Shown: piece after piece, positions 40,519 through 48,166 of the stretch
Position numbering within the stretch: position 1 is the stretch's first letter
Layout of the letters: each line of letters begins with the position of its first letter
Assembly (NCBI GenBank): GCA_963705885.1
Contig: OY970120.1
Span: forward strand, 1,984,001-2,048,000
DNA length: 64,000 nt
Direction: 5' to 3'
Source of the DNA: MFD01275-c22 sp963705885
GTDB taxonomy: Bacteria; Actinomycetota; Actinomycetes; JACCUZ01
Program-made: the position numbers and the translations under genes
Notes under the pieces: generated by a model
Database searches by the model: none
What the model was told of the DNA's origin: nothing
Seen by the model: only the letters and a program-made list of their open reading frames with translations

Positions 40519-41489
40519 CCGGTGAAGCGTCCCTTGCGGATCCGCTCCGCCTCCATGAGCGCGATCTCCTCGGGCCCGGACACGACGACCTTCGGGTCCG
40601 GGACCCAGTCCAGGTCGGTGGCGCGCTCGGGGTAGTCGACCGCGTTGAGGATGACCTTCATCGCGTTGAGGCGGGCGCGGTGCTTGTCCCCGGAGCGGAT
40701 GATCGACCAGGGGGCGGTGACCGTGCTGGTGCGCTTGAGCATCTGGTACTTGCGCTCGGTGAAGTCGTCCCAGCGGTCCTGGGCCTGCATGTCGACCTCG
40801 CTGAGCTTCCACTGCCGCAGCGGGTCGTCGCGGCGGCGGGCGAAGCGACGGGCCTGCTCGGACTTGGTGACGCTGAAGTACAGCTTCACGAGGATGGTCC
40901 CCTGACGGACGAGGTCCTTCTCGAATCCGGTGACACCACGGATGAAGTGGTCGTACTCCTCGTCGCTGCAGAAGCCGAACACCGGCTCGACCATCGCGCG
41001 GTTGTACCAGCTGCGGTCGAAGATGACGACTTCCCCGCCGCTGGGGAACTGCGCGACGTAGCGCTGGAAGTACCACTGCGTGCGCTGTTCCTCCGTCGGC
41101 TTCGGGAGCGCGACGACGCGGTAGTGCTTCTCGTTCATGTAGCGGGTGACCCGGCGGATGGTGCCGCCCTTGCCTGCGGCGTCACGACCCTCGACGACGA
41201 CGATCATGCGCATCCGGGTGGCCTCGAGGTGGCGCTGCAGCTTGAGCAGCTCCACCTGCCAGGGGCGGAGCTCGGCCTCCGCGCGCAGGCTGCGGGCAGC
41301 CGTCCGGTTCTCCCGGCGGAGCGCCTTCAGCTCGCGGCGCGCGGCGGCATAGCGCCGCACGAGCGCCTCGGGCGTGACCCGCTTGCCCTCGACCGTGACG
41401 AGGCGCGGGGCGTCCTCGCCGTCCCGGCCGTCGTCGGCGGGCGTGGGCAGGGTCGTCACGGCGGTGGTGCGTGCGCGCGTCGGTGTCAC
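40515..41489 (-). CDS. ppk2: polyphosphate kinase 2 (PPK2), copy 2
   Basis: A 324-residue PPK2 paralog. It shares Walker A EGRDAAGKGGTIRRV, TQWYFQRYVAQFP, Walker B VVIFDRSWYNRAMVE and the lid SGDKHRARLN with copy 1. It differs by an about 75-residue N-terminal extension rich in Arg/Glu that looks like a helical or coiled-coil arm (YAAARRELKALRRENRTAARSLRAEAEL). The GTG at 41489 has a strong GAGGAGG six bases upstream (plus-strand 41496-41502), which decides the start against a longer frame. It is the first gene of the pair. Confidence 0.92.
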   Translation of the reverse strand: MTPTRARTTAVTTLPTPADDGRDGEDAPRLVTVEGKRVTPEALVRRYAAARRELKALRRENRTAARSLRAEAELRPWQVELLKLQRHLEATRMRMIVVVEGRDAAGKGGTIRRVTRYMNEKHYRVVALPKPTEEQRTQWYFQRYVAQFPSGGEVVIFDRSWYNRAMVEPVFGFCSDEEYDHFIRGVTGFEKDLVRQGTILVKLYFSVTKSEQARRFARRRDDPLRQWKLSEVDMQAQDRWDDFTERKYQMLKRTSTVTAPWSIIRSGDKHRARLNAMKVILNAVDYPERATDLDWVPDPKVVVSGPEEIALMEAERIRKGRFTG

Positions 41490-41588
41490 GGCTGACCTCC
41501 TCGTAGGGCCGTGCCCCAGCCTGACCCGGCGGGCACCGGTGGCCGCAGGGTCCAAGGGCCCTCGCCGTGTGGTCCGAGGTCCGCGACG

Positions 41589-42440
41589 TCAGATGGGGAC
41601 GGCGGCGCCGGTCACCGCGATCCCCGTGCCCGGCTCGAGAGGGATCTCGACCGTCAGCAGCCCTGGCCGGCCCATGTCGACGCCCTGGTGGATGGTCAGC
41701 CTGGCCGGGAGCTCGACCAGGCCGAGCTCGCGGACGTACCCGCCGAAGGCTGCGGCAGCGGCGCCGGTGGCCGGGTCCTCGCGGACGCCGCCGGGCGGGA
41801 AGGGGTTGCGGGCGTGGAAGACCGTCGCCGACTCGCGCCAGAGCAGGTCGGTCGTGGTCCAGCCGCGCTCGGCCATGAGCGACCCGAGCGCGTCGAAGTC
41901 GTAGTCGAGGTCGGCGAGCCGTTCGCGGGTCCCGGCGGAGATGATCGGGTGCCAGGCGCCGGCGAACGCGACGCGCGGCGGCAGCGCGGGGTCGAGGTCG
42001 GCGCGGCTCCAGCGCAGGGCGCGCAGGATGGTGTGCAGGTCGTCGTCGGCGAGATCGGCCGTCGTCGTGAGGACGCTCACGAGCGTCGCGGTGGTGAGCC
42101 CGCCGTCGGCGTGCGTGCGGACCTCGACCTCGCCCGACCGGGTGTCGAGCACGAGGGTGCCGGGGCCGTGCCGGTCGGCCCAGGCGACGCCGGACGCGAT
42201 GGTCGCGTGACCGCAGAACGCGACCTCGGCGAGCGGGCTGAAGTAGCGGACGGTCATCCGCGTCGGGTTGCCCTGGGCGGGCTGACCGGTCGGCATGAGG
42301 AACGCCGTCTCCGAGAAGCCGACCTCGGCGGCGACGGCGAGCATCTCCTCGTCGGAGGCGCCGGCCGCGTCGAGCACCACGCCTGCCGGGTTGCCGCCCT
42401 CGGGTCGGTCGCTGAAGGCGGTGTAGCGCAGCACGTCCAT
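41589..42440 (-). CDS. PhzF family isomerase/epimerase-like protein
   Basis: A 283-residue PhzF-family protein with the diaminopimelate-epimerase-like two-domain fold. The N-terminus MDVLRYTAFSDRPEGGNPAGVVLDA, the catalytic-Glu motif GFSETAFL, FSPLAEVAFCGHATIA and the second-domain EDPATGAAAAAFGGYV are all family signatures. Except for phenazine-pathway PhzF, members have unknown substrates. No phenazine genes are nearby. It stands alone between the PPK2 pair and the ArsR gene. Confidence 0.93.
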   Translation of the reverse strand: MDVLRYTAFSDRPEGGNPAGVVLDAAGASDEEMLAVAAEVGFSETAFLMPTGQPAQGNPTRMTVRYFSPLAEVAFCGHATIASGVAWADRHGPGTLVLDTRSGEVEVRTHADGGLTTATLVSVLTTTADLADDDLHTILRALRWSRADLDPALPPRVAFAGAWHPIISAGTRERLADLDYDFDALGSLMAERGWTTTDLLWRESATVFHARNPFPPGGVREDPATGAAAAAFGGYVRELGLVELPARLTIHQGVDMGRPGLLTVEIPLEPGTGIAVTGAAVPI

Positions 42441-42557
42441 CGCGCGACGCTACTGCTCGGCGCGGCACGACGTCACGGGTCGCCCGGCGGCGACCGAGGA
42501 ACGGACGTCAGGGAGTGCACCCAGCGGTCCGGGAGGGGCTCGACGATCACCCGGCCC

Positions 42558-42586
42558 TTGACACCCGTCCGGAGGTCGCTTACTGT
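42558..42586 (+). promoter_or_regulatory. sigma-70-type promoter of the ArsR-SRPBCC operon
   Basis: TTGACA at 42558-42563 and TACTGT at 42581-42586 are separated by 17 bases. This is the only near-consensus two-part promoter I see in the window. Transcription should begin at about 42593, directly at the GTTAATTAAC palindrome. Confidence 0.75.
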
Positions 42587-42594
42587 CCACATCA

Positions 42595-42604
42595 GTTAAT
42601 TAAC
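42595..42604. promoter_or_regulatory. operator palindrome for the ArsR-type regulator
   Basis: GTTAATTAAC is a perfect 10-base palindrome in a short AT-rich island, unusual in this GC-rich sequence. It covers about +3 to +12 of the predicted transcript and lies 20 bases before the arsR-type start, the right place for autorepression. It is inferred to be the binding site of the protein encoded at 42624. Confidence 0.6.
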
Positions 42605-42623
42605 CAATATAGAAAGTACGCCC

Positions 42624-42986
42624 ATGGTCACAGCGATCGGCGAGGACCGGCTCAGCGACACCTTCGCGGCGCTCGCCAACTCGACCCGGCGGGCGATCCT
42701 GGCCCGTCTGGCCGAGGGTGAGGCGACCGTCAACGAGCTCGCCCAGCCGTTCGAGCTGACGCTTCCCGCCATCTCCAAGCACATCAAGGTGCTCGAGCGC
42801 GCCGGCTTGGTCATGCGGAGTCACCGGGCGCAGTACCGACCGTGCGCCCTCGACGCCGCGCCACTGGAGGAGATCTCGACCTGGGCCGAGCGCTACCGGC
42901 CCGTCTGGGAGGCCCGGTTCGACCGGATGGACGACTACCTCGCGCGGCTCGGTCCGCGGCGGAAGGGAGACGAGCGCAATGACTGA
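42624..42986 (+). CDS. ArsR family transcriptional regulator
   Basis: A 120-residue winged-helix regulator of the ArsR superfamily. The pattern is LSDTFAALANSTRRAILARLAEGEATVNELAQPFELTLPAISKHIKVLERAGLV, followed by RSHRAQYRPCALD. It lacks the classical metal-binding CxC motif; it belongs to the metal-independent group that is paired with SRPBCC proteins. The stop overlaps the downstream SRPBCC start by eight bases. A promoter and palindromic operator precede it, indicating self-repression released by an unknown ligand. Confidence 0.93.
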   Translation: MVTAIGEDRLSDTFAALANSTRRAILARLAEGEATVNELAQPFELTLPAISKHIKVLERAGLVMRSHRAQYRPCALDAAPLEEISTWAERYRPVWEARFDRMDDYLARLGPRRKGDERND

Positions 42987-43479
42987 CAACGGTGGTTCCC
43001 ACGACGCGGTGGTCATCGAACGAAGCTTCGATGCGCCGCTGGATCTTGTCTGGCAGATGTGGACGGACCCGGAGCACTTCAAGGCCTGGTACGGCCCGGA
43101 CGGAGCGACCATCCCTGTCGCAACGATGGACGTGCGTGTCGGCGGCACCCGCCTGGTGTGCGTGGAGATGCCGACACCGGGCGGTCCGATGCGGATGTGG
43201 TTCACGGGCGAGTACCGCGAGGTCGTCGAGAACGAGCGGCTCCGCTACACCGAGTCGATGTCCGACGAGGACGGGAACCTGTCGCCACCCTCGGACCATG
43301 GCATGCCCGAGGGACACCCGATGACGACCGAGGTCCGCGTCGAGCTCGAGGACGTCGGCGGCCGGACGAGGATGCTGATGACCCATGTCGGCATACCCGG
43401 CGACTCGGCAGGTGCCGCCGGTTGGGCGATGGCACTCGACAAGCTCGCAGCCCACGTCGAGGCCCACGGCAGTCGATAG
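42979..43479 (+). CDS. SRPBCC (AHSA1-type) domain protein
   Basis: A 166-residue START-like/AHSA1 protein with a hydrophobic ligand pocket. The pattern is VIERSFDAPLDLVWQMWTDPEHFKAWYGPDGATIP, then RLVCVEMPTPGGPMRMWFTGEYREV, and the C-terminal GWAMALDKLAAHVEAH helix. In this common pairing the SRPBCC protein is regulated by the adjacent ArsR repressor; the bound ligand and activity are unknown. Confidence 0.9.
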   Translation: MTDNGGSHDAVVIERSFDAPLDLVWQMWTDPEHFKAWYGPDGATIPVATMDVRVGGTRLVCVEMPTPGGPMRMWFTGEYREVVENERLRYTESMSDEDGNLSPPSDHGMPEGHPMTTEVRVELEDVGGRTRMLMTHVGIPGDSAGAAGWAMALDKLAAHVEAHGSR

Positions 43480-43521
43480 CGGCGCTGCTCGTCGAGCACG
43501 ATCATCGGAGCCGGCCCGGGG

Positions 43522-43552
43522 CCACAACCACTCGTGCATGATCACCGCGGGG
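43522..43552 (+). repeat. dispersed palindromic repeat, single arm (copy 1)
   Basis: A 31-base sequence containing AACCACTCGTGCATGATCAC lies in the 89-base gap between two convergent genes. The same 31 bases occur at 55183-55213, where an inverted partner arm is also present. Here the partner arm is missing. It contains the core TGCATGATCA. Confidence 0.85.
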
Positions 43553-43568
43553 AGGGGGCGGGTGGGCG

Positions 43569-44546
43569 TTAGGGCGTCGGGGGGTAGACGAGGCCGATCT
43601 GGCGGCGTACCTCGTCCAGGGTCCGCATGATCGAGAGCGTCTCGTCCAGCGGCATGACCTCGCTCTCGACCCGCCCGTCGCGCAGGCAGCGCGCGACCTC
43701 CTCGGCCTGGTGACGCAGCCCGCCGCCCTGGTGCGGCTCGTCGAAGCGCTCCAGCACCGTCCCGTCCCGCGCGATCAGGGAGAACACCGCCGGGCGGTAC
43801 CACGTCGGCTCGACGACGACGCGCGCCTCCGTCCCCGAGATCGACACCGCGTTGGCCCCGGCCGCCTCGAGCGAGGTGGTCACGAGGCCGTGCGCGCCGC
43901 CCGGGTGCTCGAGCACGATCGACGTCGTCGCGTCCACCCCGGTGAACGCGGGTGAGCTCACCGCGGTGACGCGCTCCGGAGCGCCCAGCACCATCGACAC
44001 GAACGACACCGGGTAGATGCCGAGGTCGAGCAGCGCGCCGCCGCCGAGCGAGGGCGCGAAGAGCCGGTGCTCGGCGTCCTGCTCGAACCACTGCCCGTGC
44101 TCCGCGATGACCGTGCGCACCTCGCCCAGCGCGCCATTGGCCAGCAGCGCCCGGATGCGCCTCATGTGGGGAAGGAAGCGAGTCCACATCGCCTCCATGA
44201 GGAACGTGCCGCGCGACCGCGCCGCCGACACCAGCGACTCGGCCTCGCCGGCGTCGAGCGTGAACGGCTTCTCGACGAGCACCGCCTTGCCGGCCTCGAT
44301 CGCGAGCGTCGCCGCGGAGACGTGCATCGGGTGCGGCGTCGCCACGTAGACGACGTCGACCTCGTCGTCGGCGACCAGGTCCTCGTACGTCGCGTGGCCC
44401 CGCTCGAGGCCGTGTGCCGCGGCGAACCGGTCGGCGGACTCCCGCGCCCTCGACCCCACCGCCACCACGTCGGCGTCCGGGAGCCAGGCCAGGTCGCGGA
44501 CGAACGCCGACGCGATGCCGCCCGTCCCGATGACCCCCCATCGCAT
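43569..44546 (-). CDS. Gfo/Idh/MocA family oxidoreductase
   Basis: A 325-residue NAD(P)-dependent sugar or polyol dehydrogenase-like protein. The N-terminal Rossmann domain starts MRWGVIGTGGIASAFVRDL, followed by VYVATPHPMHVSAATLAIEAGKAVLVEKPFTLD, with the conserved EKP lysine. The C-terminal domain has LLDLGIYPVSFVSMVLG with the catalytic Asp region. Similar proteins act on dihydrodiols, inositol or amino sugars. I use the ATG at 44546 after a GAGAG ribosome-binding sequence; the longer frame is shadow. Confidence 0.9.
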   Translation of the reverse strand: MRWGVIGTGGIASAFVRDLAWLPDADVVAVGSRARESADRFAAAHGLERGHATYEDLVADDEVDVVYVATPHPMHVSAATLAIEAGKAVLVEKPFTLDAGEAESLVSAARSRGTFLMEAMWTRFLPHMRRIRALLANGALGEVRTVIAEHGQWFEQDAEHRLFAPSLGGGALLDLGIYPVSFVSMVLGAPERVTAVSSPAFTGVDATTSIVLEHPGGAHGLVTTSLEAAGANAVSISGTEARVVVEPTWYRPAVFSLIARDGTVLERFDEPHQGGGLRHQAEEVARCLRDGRVESEVMPLDETLSIMRTLDEVRRQIGLVYPPTP

Positions 44547-44551
44547 CGCTC

Positions 44552-45172
44552 TCACCGTCGCCACCCCTTCCGTCGTCGTCCCGCCGCGGCCGTGCCCCAC
44601 GCGACGGCCAGCGGCCACAGCGACTGCGCACCCGCTGCCGCCCGCTCGCTGAGACCCACCCGGCCGCTGTCCGCCGCCAGCTCCACCGCGAACCACGCGA
44701 CCACCCCGAGCAGCCCGGCGGCGGCGGCGCGCGACACCGCGGGCCGCAGCGGGCCGGCCGCTCCGGGCCGGGACGCGAGCGCGGGCCACACCGCCAGCGT
44801 GCCGAACGCCGCCGCCGCGACCGCCGTGTGCGCGGCCGACCCGGTCCCGTCCGCGGGCAGCGGGAACACCGCCACCAGCACCGTCGTCACACCACCGCCG
44901 GCGAGCACCGCCCGGCCCCACGGAGCGGCGTCGCGCAGCGCCGCGGCGGTCGTGAGGTGGCAGACGCCGAGACCCGCGAGGGCCGTCGTCATGAGCCAGC
45001 GGTCGTCCGCGCCGTAGGCCGCGAGGTCGCTGATCGTGCGCACCACCGGGTCGAAGCCCCCGCGCTGCCGGGCCGCCGCCACCGTCCAGCCGCCGATGAG
45101 CAGGACCGGGGCCGCCGCGGAGGACAGCAGCCCCCACCACGGAACACCCCGCGACGGGGTCGCGGGCCTCAC
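44552..45172 (-). CDS. DUF998 membrane protein
   Basis: A 206-residue protein with six hydrophobic segments and little else. It begins VRPATPSRGVPWWGLLSSAAAPVLLIGGWTVA and includes RTISDLAAYGADDRWLMT, a typical DUF998 feature after the first TM. The function of the family is unknown. The GTG at 45172 overlaps the stop of the CocE-type hydrolase by four bases, so it is co-expressed with that enzyme, and the Gfo/Idh/MocA gene follows after five bases. Confidence 0.83.
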   Translation of the reverse strand: MRPATPSRGVPWWGLLSSAAAPVLLIGGWTVAAARQRGGFDPVVRTISDLAAYGADDRWLMTTALAGLGVCHLTTAAALRDAAPWGRAVLAGGGVTTVLVAVFPLPADGTGSAAHTAVAAAAFGTLAVWPALASRPGAAGPLRPAVSRAAAAGLLGVVAWFAVELAADSGRVGLSERAAAGAQSLWPLAVAWGTAAAGRRRKGWRR

Positions 45173-47094
45173 CCGAGGTCCCGGGGGATGCTGCGGCTCC
45201 AGCTGCGCGCGGCGAACGGCTCGCCGTCGCACCACGTCTGCACGCTCACCTCGACGTCGTACGCCGTGGGGCTCGCGTCCAGCGTGAGTTCGGCCCGGGC
45301 GCGCACCGTCGCATCCTCCCACCGCACCGTGAAGTCCGCGCCGGCCTCGGCCCGCTGCGCGAACGTGCGGGTGTCCACGGCACAGAGCCCGGTGTAGTGC
45401 TCGACCGTCGCGGCCAGGTCCGAGTCGTCGGTGGCGCCGTGCTCGACGGCGCACACCGTGCGGTGGCCGAGCACGTCGCGCGACACGGTCCACGTCACGC
45501 CGTCGGCGGGGTCCTCGGCGTAGTCGGCGACCTGCACGTCGATGCCGGCCGGGCTCGACGCGCCGGCCACGGGCAGGACGAGACGCGAGCCGGACCGGTC
45601 GACCGCGAGGGTGAGGGGGCGCGGCGGGGCGACCGTGTTGGGCCAGTCGGTGCCGGCGAGCGAGAGCCGCAGCCGGTGACCGGACGCGGCGTCCCAGCTC
45701 ATCGCCTCCAGCTCGACCACGACGTCGAGCGGCTCGTCGACCGGGACCGGCGACGGGTCGGTGGACGACTCGCGGTGCGCCAGGTTGAGCAGCCCGCGGG
45801 ACAGCAGCGACGACGTGCCGTCCGGCCACAGGTCGCACAGCTTCACCGACACCGACGCCACCGGCTCCGACGACGCGACCCGCAGCTCGACGCGCGGGTG
45901 CCCCAGCAGCGACATCCCGTCGGCCGGCCACTCCCAGGTCAGCGACCGTGCGTCGTCGAGGCGCTGGTCGGTCGGCTGCCCCCACGGCAGGGAGCCGGCA
46001 CAGCTGTTCCAGGCGGCCGTCCCGACGTCGGGCTCGACGGCGTAGGCCACGACGCCGGAGCCGAGGTGGCGAACGTCCTCGCGAGCCCCCTCGAGCGGCC
46101 AGGACGGCGCGCACCGCCACTCGCCGTCGACCGCGCGGCGGTCGGCGCCGGGCCGGGTCGACCGCTGGGCGAACCACGTCAGCGCGGGCTCGTCGTCCAC
46201 CCCGACGTCGACCTCGCGCAGCCACCGGTCCCACCACCGGGCCATCACCGGCACCAGGTCGAGGTGCGGCCCCGGCAGCGACGAGGCCGCCGACATGTGG
46301 CTCCACGGCCCGAGCAGCAGCCGGTGCGGCGTCCCGGCCTCGCGCAGGGCCTGCACCGTGCGGAAGGTGTTGTTGCGGTAGCCGTCGGCCCAGCCGCCGA
46401 CGAGCATGGTCGGGCACGCGATGCGGCCGTAGTCGGGGCGCACCGACCCGTGCCGCCAGTAGGGCGAGTCGCGCTGCTCCTCGACCCAGCGCAGCAGCCA
46501 CGGCTCGCTCGCCTCGACGCGCTCGCGCCACGCGTCCTGCCAGCCCTCGCCCACCAGCGACGGAACCGGCGGGAGCGCGTTCATCGCGACCATGTAGGCG
46601 GGGTAGTCGACGAGGTCCAGCAGCCGCAGCGCACCGCCCATGTAGTGCACGTCGTCGGTGTAGCGGTCGTCGGTGGCGTAGATCGCGATGACGGCCTTGA
46701 GCGCCGGTGGCCGCTCGCAGGCGACCTGCAGCGCGTTGAAGCCGGAGTAGGACGTGCCGTACATCCCCACGGCCCCGCTGCACCACGGCTGTGCCGCCAG
46801 CCAGGCGATGACCTCGCAGAGGTCCCGCTGCTCCTGCGCGGGGTACTCGTCCGTCGCGACCCCGTCCGACGACCCGGTGCCGCGCACGTCCACCCGAGCC
46901 ACCGCGAAGCCGTGCTCGTCGCGCAGCCGGACGTACTCCGGTCGGTAGGACGCGGTGAGGTCGTCCTTGCGGTAGGGCAGCGCCTCGAGCACGCACGGCA
47001 CCGGGTCTGCGGTCGCCGGAAGGAACAGCGTCGCCGCGAGCCGGGTGCCGTCCGCCATCTCCACGAAGAGCCGCTCGGCGGACCCCTCAGCCAC
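45169..47094 (-). CDS. CocE/NonD family hydrolase (peptidase S15-like)
   Basis: A 641-residue serine hydrolase of the X-Pro dipeptidyl-peptidase/cocaine-esterase group. The alpha/beta hydrolase domain has ARVDVRGTGSSDG, the nucleophile motif VGMYGTSYSGFNALQ and a helical cap. The catalytic His is probably in GPWSHMS. The C-terminal beta-rich domain (from about residue 370) is the jelly-roll typical of this group (HRLRLSLAGTDWPNT). It may cleave peptides or esters. It overlaps the P1-peptidase gene by eight bases at its start. Confidence 0.9.
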   Translation of the reverse strand: MAEGSAERLFVEMADGTRLAATLFLPATADPVPCVLEALPYRKDDLTASYRPEYVRLRDEHGFAVARVDVRGTGSSDGVATDEYPAQEQRDLCEVIAWLAAQPWCSGAVGMYGTSYSGFNALQVACERPPALKAVIAIYATDDRYTDDVHYMGGALRLLDLVDYPAYMVAMNALPPVPSLVGEGWQDAWRERVEASEPWLLRWVEEQRDSPYWRHGSVRPDYGRIACPTMLVGGWADGYRNNTFRTVQALREAGTPHRLLLGPWSHMSAASSLPGPHLDLVPVMARWWDRWLREVDVGVDDEPALTWFAQRSTRPGADRRAVDGEWRCAPSWPLEGAREDVRHLGSGVVAYAVEPDVGTAAWNSCAGSLPWGQPTDQRLDDARSLTWEWPADGMSLLGHPRVELRVASSEPVASVSVKLCDLWPDGTSSLLSRGLLNLAHRESSTDPSPVPVDEPLDVVVELEAMSWDAASGHRLRLSLAGTDWPNTVAPPRPLTLAVDRSGSRLVLPVAGASSPAGIDVQVADYAEDPADGVTWTVSRDVLGHRTVCAVEHGATDDSDLAATVEHYTGLCAVDTRTFAQRAEAGADFTVRWEDATVRARAELTLDASPTAYDVEVSVQTWCDGEPFAARSWSRSIPRDLG

Positions 47095-48157
47095 CGGGGA
47101 CCAGCCTGGCCACGTCGTCGAACGCCAGCCCGACCGACGTGTTGCCGTCGTGCCCGACCACCGTGTCCGCCGCGAGCAGGCTCGTGAGCACCGCCTCCTC
47201 GGTCGCCTCCACGGCGGCCGCGAAGAACGGGTCGAGCGCCCGGCCGGTCACCGGCACCGCAGGGGCCGGCTGCCCGCGCTCGGCGCGCAGCCCGGTCGCC
47301 AGCGCGAGGAAGATCTCGCCGCTGGCGTGGTGCCCGGTGCTCCCGGTGCGCGCGAGACCGAGCCCGGCCCGGCGGGCTACCCGCTGGCAGCCGGCGCTGT
47401 CCAGCGGTCCGTCGGTGACGACGACGACGATGCACGACCCGGCCGGCCCCGGCCGCGGCACACCGGCGGGCGGCACCAGGCGCCCGATCGGCGCCCCCGC
47501 GACGGTCAGCCGCTCGCCCTCGCCGAAGTTCGACAGCACCACGACGCCGACCGTGTGGCCCGACAGCAGCACCCGCGACGCCGTGCCGATGCCCCCCTTC
47601 CAGCCCAGGGCGCTCATGCCGGTGCCCGCGCCGACCGCCCCCTCCTCGGGCGGGAAGGCCGTGCCCGCCGACGCGCGCGCGGCGGACAGGGCCTCGCGCA
47701 CGTCCTCGGCCGTGACCTGCATCCGCCGCGCGTCGGAGAGGAACGAGTCGTCGCACTCGGCGACCATCGGGATCAGCACGTCCTCGACGCCGATCGCGGG
47801 CTCCTCGGCCATCAGCAGCTCGCACGCCGCGTCGTAGACCCGGCCGACGTGCATCGTCGAGGTGAGGAAGACCGGCGACTCGACCGCGCCCCACTCCTGC
47901 ATCGACAGGAAGCCGGTGCACTCGCCCGCGCCGTTGAGCACCGCGCCGCCCGCCGGCACCGGGCGCCGGAAGGAGCTGCCCCCGGGGTCGAGCACCGTGA
48001 CCCCCGTGCGCGCCACGCCGCGGCCCGCGGGAGGCGCCGGCTCGTCGCGCCACACGGTGGCGTGGCCGAGCCCGACGCCTGGCACGTCGAGCACGGACGC
48101 GGTGGGTCCTGAGGGGAGCAGACCGATCCTGACCGGCAGGTCAGTTGCGCGCGGCAT
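47087..48157 (-). CDS. P1 family (DmpA/BapA-type) aminopeptidase
   Basis: A 356-residue self-processing Ntn-type hydrolase related to D-aminopeptidase DmpA and beta-peptidyl aminopeptidase BapA. The N-terminal part has SVLDVPGVGLGHATVW and GGAVLNGAGECTGFLSMQEWG. GPAGSCIVVVVTDGPLDS holds the likely cleavage site and nucleophile Ser. The C-terminal part has ASGEIFLALATG. Substrates may be N-terminal D- or beta-amino acids. I start at the ATG at 48157; a TetR-type palindrome lies over its first codons. Confidence 0.86.
   Translation of the reverse strand: MPRATDLPVRIGLLPSGPTASVLDVPGVGLGHATVWRDEPAPPAGRGVARTGVTVLDPGGSSFRRPVPAGGAVLNGAGECTGFLSMQEWGAVESPVFLTSTMHVGRVYDAACELLMAEEPAIGVEDVLIPMVAECDDSFLSDARRMQVTAEDVREALSAARASAGTAFPPEEGAVGAGTGMSALGWKGGIGTASRVLLSGHTVGVVVLSNFGEGERLTVAGAPIGRLVPPAGVPRPGPAGSCIVVVVTDGPLDSAGCQRVARRAGLGLARTGSTGHHASGEIFLALATGLRAERGQPAPAVPVTGRALDPFFAAAVEATEEAVLTSLLAADTVVGHDGNTSVGLAFDDVARLVPGG
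48129..48144. promoter_or_regulatory. TetR-type palindrome at the P1-peptidase / deacetylase divergent start
   Basis: CTGACC and GGTCAG form perfect 6-base arms around a four-base centre. The layout matches the operator at 30352-30371 (CTGACT, four bases, AGTCAG), and 16 of 23 positions agree in an ungapped alignment. It overlaps codons 5-10 of the peptidase gene if the start is at 48157, and lies about 25 bases before the divergent deacetylase start. Operator function is inferred. Confidence 0.4.
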
Positions 48158-48166
48158 CGTGACAGC

